DNA of 35,860 nucleotides from assembly GCA_029245065.1 (NCBI GenBank), contig JAQWQB010000012.1, positions 1 to 35,860 on the forward strand, read 5' to 3'. Each line of letters opens with the position of its first letter. The stretch's first letter is position 1. Both the position numbers and the translations under genes were made by a program. Positions 31,726 through 35,860 of this stretch are shown here, piece after piece. The notes below the pieces were generated by a model. That model saw only the letters and a program-made list of their open reading frames with translations. It made no database searches and was not told the DNA's origin. The DNA is from Flavobacteriales bacterium (GTDB lineage: Bacteria > Bacteroidota > Bacteroidia > Flavobacteriales_D > Sanyastnellaceae).

Positions 31726-32490
31726 ATGAAATCAAATCTATTTTTAGTAGCGCTATGCGTGCTAACACTTGTAGCTTGTAAAGACGAGAAGGACAACGAG
31801 AACCCGATAATCTCTTCAGTGAAGATTAACGGAGAAGTTCCAACAGATCACGTGCATCTAGATGCAGGAACCGACATGGTGATTGAAGTTAGATCAACAG
31901 ACAACGAAGAGTTGAACCAACTTAAAATTGAACTTCACCCAAATGAAGATGGACATAGTCACGACGAAGTAGGTGGCGAAGGAGGAGCAGACGGCGATTG
32001 GGAAGTGCTAGATGTTCTTAACGTTAGTGGAACGGCACAAACAACTACTCGTACGTACAGTATTCCTGAAACCATTCGTGGTGAATGGCACTTGGGTATC
32101 TCATTGTTAGATGCAGAAGGGAACGAAGCAGCTGACAAGTTTTATGAGCTTGACATGGAAAACGAAATCATTCCAAACATTGAAGTTGTTTCAATCAACG
32201 GCAGTGTTGTTGAAGAGGAAGTGGAAGTAGAAGAAGGAATGAACATTGACGTAGCTGGAACAGCAACTGACAGCGATGGATTGGATGAAATTCACGTTCA
32301 CCTTGAAGATGAGGATGGAAATGAGTTGTGGGAAATGGAATACGATGCGAACGGTGAAACATCGTTTGACCTTTCTGCGATTTCGTTTGCTGTGCCTGCT
32401 TCAGGAACAACTCACGCTGACTTTGCTATTGAAGCAACTGACGTGAATGGACACTCTTACTCATGGGTAGTAGAATTCCACTACGAGTAA
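31726..32490 (+). CDS. DUF4625 lipoprotein with two domains, His/acid-rich
   Basis: A 254-residue lipoprotein with lipobox LVAC (Cys18). Two similar beta-sandwich domains of DUF4625 type follow: about 25-140 (NPIISSVKINGEVPTDHVHL, ending LLDAEGNEAADKFYEL) and about 148-254 (NIEVVSINGSVVEEEVEVEE, ending EATDVNGHSYSWVVEFHYE). Each contains a 'xEIHVHLxxED/xLKIELHPNEDGHSHDE' strand with His and acidic residues, suited to metal binding. It begins 2 bases after the receptor stop, so it is co-transcribed, and is probably a surface or periplasmic zinc-binding partner of the receptor. Its end overlaps the convergent TPR gene by 10 bases. Confidence 0.88.
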   Translation: MKSNLFLVALCVLTLVACKDEKDNENPIISSVKINGEVPTDHVHLDAGTDMVIEVRSTDNEELNQLKIELHPNEDGHSHDEVGGEGGADGDWEVLDVLNVSGTAQTTTRTYSIPETIRGEWHLGISLLDAEGNEAADKFYELDMENEIIPNIEVVSINGSVVEEEVEVEEGMNIDVAGTATDSDGLDEIHVHLEDEDGNELWEMEYDANGETSFDLSAISFAVPASGTTHADFAIEATDVNGHSYSWVVEFHYE

Positions 32491-32798
32491 TCCTCCAACT
32501 CCCAGATGGCCTCTGCCAATTCAGACTTGGTTTTGAGGTCGCGCTGTTCGGTGGCTAGTTGCTCGCCTTTACGGTACACAGCAATGGCTTCACTGAACTT
32601 ACCTGACGCTTCCAACAGCTTCCCAAGCTGATAGTAAGTCGGAAGGTATTCTGGATGAGAAGCGGATAGTTTTTGCAACAATTCAATTGATTGCGAAGAC
32701 TGTCCGCTTTTTACGTATTCAAGAGACAATGCATAAGGCAAGAATGGATCATTCTTATCTGTTTGCATCATATCAAGTAGCATTTCTACTCTGTTCAT
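32481..32798 (-). CDS. Small TPR protein at the end of the iron transporter operon
   Basis: A 105-residue soluble protein with about two and a half tetratricopeptide repeats: PFLPYALSLEYVKSGQSSQS, LLQKLSASHPEYLPTYYQLG and LLEASGKFSEAIAVYRKGEQ. Its ATG overlaps the stop of the ABC ATPase gene (ATGA, 32795-32798), so translation is coupled. TPRs mediate protein-protein contacts; a link to iron import is only positional. Confidence 0.85.
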   Translation of the reverse strand: MNRVEMLLDMMQTDKNDPFLPYALSLEYVKSGQSSQSIELLQKLSASHPEYLPTYYQLGKLLEASGKFSEAIAVYRKGEQLATEQRDLKTKSELAEAIWELEDYS

Positions 32799-33739
32799 GA
32801 GTTGTTAACCTTAATGGTGTGTTCACTAGCGTAGTTGATGAAAACAGCCGTGTTTTCGGTTAGGGGCGACGAATGCTCGCAGACCCAAGTGGTATTTTCC
32901 GTGCGCACGTTTATAAGATAAGTTTGCCCTTGAAACATGGATGAAACGACGGTTCCAGGAATGCCTGTTTCTCCTAGCGAGCAGGCCTCAGCACGAATGA
33001 TTGTACTTGAAGCAGCATCTTCTTTAATAATGTTGAATGGGCCTAGTAGTCCGGTTACATAGGTGTTTTCTGGACTGTTGTAAATGTCAGTAGGGGTGCC
33101 GATTTGCTGAACAACACCATCCTTTAGAATGACAATTTTGTCGGCAATTGCGAGTGCATCTTTGGTGTCATGCGTCACAAATACAGCCGAAACATCTTCT
33201 GCCTTGAGCAGGGTTTTCAATTCATGTCGGAACTCAAACTTCAAGGATTCATCAATATTACTGAATGGTTCGTCCAATAAAAGCAACGATGGTTTCGCTG
33301 CCATAGCTCGGGCAATCGCCACGCGCTGTTGCTGGCCGCCAGAAAGTTGGTCTGGTCTCCTGTTTGCCATTTCAGAAAGCCCTACCAAAGAAAGCCAATG
33401 CTCAACAGATTGAGCAGCGTTCTTTTCTTGACCTAATTCAATGTTCTTTTTTACCGAAAGGTGCGGGAACAGGGCGTAGTCTTGGAACACCAAACCGATA
33501 TTCCGCTGTTCCGGTTTTACCATTGTACGTTTGTCAAACAGGACAAGGTCTTTCATCTTGATTTGACCAGAAGTTGGTTTTTCGAAACCGGCTAGCGCCC
33601 GAAGAACGGTTGTTTTACCGCTTCCACTTTCTCCCAACAGGGCAATGATTTCGCCCTGATTAATAGCAAAAGAACAGGCATGAAGAACCTTGTTCTTGCC
33701 ATAGTGGTGGTCTAATTGTTCAACGGTAATGAGGCTCAT
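32795..33739 (-). CDS. fbpC: Ferric iron ABC transporter, ATP-binding protein
   Basis: A 314-residue ABC ATPase. Walker A is GESGSGKT (36-43), the Q-loop Q86, the signature LSGGQQQR (132-139), Walker B LLLLDEP with D156 and E157, and the switch H190. The family-specific sequence [19 protein letters not shown] and a C-terminal regulatory beta domain (about 240-314) fit the FbpC/PotA-type (CUT1-like) group. Its start overlaps the permease stop (ATGA at 33736-33739), so fbpB, fbpC and the TPR gene are translationally coupled. It powers uptake of ferric iron delivered by the FbpA-like protein. Confidence 0.93.
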   Translation of the reverse strand: MSLITVEQLDHHYGKNKVLHACSFAINQGEIIALLGESGSGKTTVLRALAGFEKPTSGQIKMKDLVLFDKRTMVKPEQRNIGLVFQDYALFPHLSVKKNIELGQEKNAAQSVEHWLSLVGLSEMANRRPDQLSGGQQQRVAIARAMAAKPSLLLLDEPFSNIDESLKFEFRHELKTLLKAEDVSAVFVTHDTKDALAIADKIVILKDGVVQQIGTPTDIYNSPENTYVTGLLGPFNIIKEDAASSTIIRAEACSLGETGIPGTVVSSMFQGQTYLINVRTENTTWVCEHSSPLTENTAVFINYASEHTIKVNNS

Positions 33740-35355
33740 TTTGCGCGAAGTGTTCGGTGAAGTAAAAGTACAGGAATCATTCCTAGCAGTACAATTGAGA
33801 GTGCTGGCAATGCGGCTTTACTCAAAAGTTCATCATCGGCATATTCAAAAGCTTTGGTCGCAAAGGTTGAAAAGTTGAACGGACGTAGAATAAGTGTCAA
33901 GGGAAGTTCCTTCGTGATGTCAATAAACACTAGGGTAGCAGCAAGTAGAATACCGTTGGTTGAAACGGGTAAATACACCTTTTTCAAAACAGACCAAGGT
34001 GATTTCCCCAATGATTGTGCAGCTTCGAAGAGCTTGCCATTTCTTTTTTCTGCTTCGGCTTGGAGTGGCTGATAGGCTACGCCAGAAAAACGCACGGTGT
34101 ACGCAAAAATGAGCATTCCGAAAGATCCAGTGAGAAGCAATCCTTGTCCAATGGCATGGTCAATTCCACTTGATAGCAGCAAAACGCCAATGGCAATGAT
34201 GGCCCCAGGAATGGTGTATCCTATGGAAATGCTTCGGCCTATGACCCTACTTAATTTTGATCGGATGAGTTGCTGAGTAAATTGGGTAAGAAGCGCTATC
34301 AATAAAATGAGTGCAACACCGGCCAATCCAGAAAGCAAGCTGTTTCGTCCTAACGTAAACCACTCATCAATTGCTCTGCCATGTTCAGCAAGCGTGAACC
34401 TCCATGCCAAATAGGCCACAGGGGTAATGAAAGCTATGATGAATAAGCCCCACGTGTAAATTCCTGCAAGAATCGCAGGGACTCCTGTCAGTTTTTTCGG
34501 TGCCGATTTCTTGGAACGCGTAGATTCGGTGACCTTGTGTTTGCGAGAGAACCAATTTTCGAGGTAACTCAATAAAGCCACGAGAACGAACAGCATCAAC
34601 GCCAACCGAACGGCAGAGTTCAAGTCGTTCATTGAAAACCACGCCGTAAAAATTCCTGTTGTGAAGGTGGTTATGCCGAAGTACTTCATGGCTCCGTAGT
34701 CGTTCAAGACTTCCATGATCACAAGGAAAACGCCTCCGATGAGAGCCGGACGAAGCAATGGTAAAATGACTTTGAGTAGGAGTGAAGTGCCTTTTAGTCC
34801 CAAGGAACGCGCGTTTTCAATGTAGCTATTGTACCTACTTTCAAGGCTAACTCTTGCTGTGGCGAAGATGTAGGGGTAGAGGACCAAACTCAATACCACG
34901 ATCAGTCCCGGAAGGTGCATGATGTTCACGTGCCAATCGTTTTGTCCGAGGCCGCGTCCAATTAAATGAAGTGGTCCAGAGTATTCGGTGACCCCAGAGA
35001 AGACATATGCTGCAATGTAAGAGGGGATGGCTAGCGGTAGAAGCAATCCGAATCGAAGGAAGCGCGCACCTGGAAACCGGTACATCGAGGTGAGGTAAGC
35101 GCTTGATAACCCTAGCAGCACTGTGCCGAGTCCAACTCCTGCAATGAGAATAAGGGTGTTGGATATGTAAGCGGGAAGAACTGTTTCTTTCAGGTTATTC
35201 CAGGCGCTACCGAGTGGTTTGAAAAGTTCAGGGAAAAGGCAAAGAATGGGACTCAGCAAGACAAGAACAGCGACAATCGTGGCCAATAACCACCATTGTC
35301 GCTGATCCAATAAAAATCGTTTTTGCGAGGTATTCTTAGTTCCAGCCTGCTTCAT
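33736..35355 (-). CDS. fbpB: Ferric iron ABC transporter, fused permease
   Basis: A 539-residue inner-membrane permease of FbpB type, built of two homologous six-helix halves (about 15-265 and 285-539). Each half has the EAA-like cytoplasmic loop: ENARSLGLKGTSLLLKVILP in the first and EAAQSLGKSPWSVLKKVYLP in the second. This double architecture is typical of iron(III) importers. Its first 20 bases overlap the end of the binding-protein gene. Together they transport periplasmic Fe3+ into the cytoplasm. Confidence 0.93.
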   Translation of the reverse strand: MKQAGTKNTSQKRFLLDQRQWWLLATIVAVLVLLSPILCLFPELFKPLGSAWNNLKETVLPAYISNTLILIAGVGLGTVLLGLSSAYLTSMYRFPGARFLRFGLLLPLAIPSYIAAYVFSGVTEYSGPLHLIGRGLGQNDWHVNIMHLPGLIVVLSLVLYPYIFATARVSLESRYNSYIENARSLGLKGTSLLLKVILPLLRPALIGGVFLVIMEVLNDYGAMKYFGITTFTTGIFTAWFSMNDLNSAVRLALMLFVLVALLSYLENWFSRKHKVTESTRSKKSAPKKLTGVPAILAGIYTWGLFIIAFITPVAYLAWRFTLAEHGRAIDEWFTLGRNSLLSGLAGVALILLIALLTQFTQQLIRSKLSRVIGRSISIGYTIPGAIIAIGVLLLSSGIDHAIGQGLLLTGSFGMLIFAYTVRFSGVAYQPLQAEAEKRNGKLFEAAQSLGKSPWSVLKKVYLPVSTNGILLAATLVFIDITKELPLTLILRPFNFSTFATKAFEYADDELLSKAALPALSIVLLGMIPVLLLHRTLRAK

Positions 35356-35860
35356 TGAATAAGGCTACAGCTTGTTGGTTGTTTGTTCCCAACGCTTTCA
35401 ATGGAAGTGCATCTGTTTTGAATTCCCCCCAGCTTTGAAGAAGCTCAGAAGGAGATGCTTTTTGATTTACTGGGTATTCGTAGTTACCGTCTGCAAAACG
35501 TTGTTGTACATCCTCTCTTGTCAAGAATTCCAGCAACTTGATAGCGTTTTCCTTGTTTGGAGCATGCTTCGCAACTCCTCCACCCGAAACATTCACGTGG
35601 GTTCCACGTCCGTCTTGGTTGGGGAAGAAGAGCTTCACACCTTCACCTGCTTCACGCTCCAATTCGTTATCAGAATTTACAAGCTTTCCAATGTAGTAGG
35701 TGTTCACAATGGCAATGTCGCCTTCGCCAGCTGCAATAGCTTTCACTTGATCTCTATCATTTCCTTTCGGCTCGCGGGCCATGTTTCCACGAACAGCAGT
35801 TGCCCAAGCCAGTGCTACGCTATCATTGTTGTTCGCAATGATGCTAGCCATAAGTGATTG
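35336..35860 (-). CDS. fbpA: Ferric iron-binding periplasmic protein, 5' end outside window
   Basis: Only the C-terminal 174 residues are present; the frame is open to the window edge. The sequence from SLMASIIANNNDSVALAWAT onward matches FbpA-type proteins: GNDRDQVKAIAAGEGDIAIVNTYYIGKL carries the paired tyrosines (YY) that bind Fe3+, followed by GRGTHVNVSGGGVAKHAPNKENAIKLLEFLTREDVQQRF and the final NYEYPVN. It is the substrate-binding part of the transporter encoded downstream. The ATG at 35851 is internal, not the start. Confidence 0.93.
   Translation of the reverse strand, partial: QSLMASIIANNNDSVALAWATAVRGNMAREPKGNDRDQVKAIAAGEGDIAIVNTYYIGKLVNSDNELEREAGEGVKLFFPNQDGRGTHVNVSGGGVAKHAPNKENAIKLLEFLTREDVQQRFADGNYEYPVNQKASPSELLQSWGEFKTDALPLKALGTNNQQAVALFNEAGWN

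Noticed and set aside
1-35860. CRISPR arrays, insertion sequences or prophage genes
   Set aside because: No regularly spaced repeats, transposase motifs or phage structural genes were seen on either strand.

Overview
The window looks like a chromosomal segment from a member of the Bacteroidota, most likely a free-living (probably marine) Flavobacteriales lineage. The evidence is a protein with a type IX secretion C-terminal sorting domain, a TonB-dependent receptor with an N-terminal carboxypeptidase-D-like domain, DUF4249- and DUF4625-type lipoproteins, few Shine-Dalgarno sequences, and many promoters of the Bacteroidota form TTG-N(15-24)-TAnnTTTG. Genus cannot be read from the sequence. The content is mostly housekeeping and envelope genes. 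I see no transposase, integrase, phage gene or CRISPR array.

Layout. 1-2300 (-): the N-terminal four fifths of uvrA, cut by the window edge. 2593-3470 (+): an ECF-type sigma factor and a 70-residue partner, closed by a strong terminator. 3515-5727 (-): a small lipoprotein and an exonuclease/GIY-YIG fusion. 5808-8273 (+): a cyclophilin lipoprotein, an outer-membrane barrel and a DinB-like protein. 8274-12566: two long non-coding stretches around a 502-residue unknown protein, a secreted class C-type serine hydrolase and tRNA-Arg(ACG). These stretches carry a diverged inverted pair of about 230 bp (8565-8795 and 12227-12455), each copy with a conserved promoter. 12567-14991: an unknown charged protein, beta-carbonic anhydrase, a small GNAT protein and a Smr-domain protein. 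14994-17953: a secreted protein gene broken by an in-frame TAG, an NTF2-like protein, a ferredoxin, and a divergent LuxC-type acyl-CoA reductase. 18048-20702: a DUF4249-like lipoprotein, a STAS/SEC14-like protein and a T9SS cargo protein. 20705-25093 (-): tamB, with divergent tsaD (25172-26197). Then follow a SRPBCC protein (-), a DEAD-box helicase (-) and ung (+). 29040-32490 (+): a probable zinc uptake operon of a His-rich small protein, a ZnuD-like TonB receptor and a His-rich DUF4625 lipoprotein. 32481-35860 (-): an FbpABC-type ferric iron ABC transporter with a small TPR gene at its end; the binding-protein gene runs off the window.

How the genes relate. Two metal uptake systems converge at 32.5 kb: outer-membrane zinc import on the + strand and ferric iron import across the inner membrane on the - strand. 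DNA repair functions are scattered (uvrA, exonuclease/GIY-YIG, ung, helicase, Smr protein). Envelope biogenesis is represented by tamB, the cyclophilin and several lipoproteins or barrels.

The items most worth a second look are the promoter-bearing inverted repeat pair, the in-frame stop at 15069-15071 with an intact coding tail behind it, and a set of promoters whose -7 box lies only 3-6 bases before the start codon, which suggests leaderless mRNAs.
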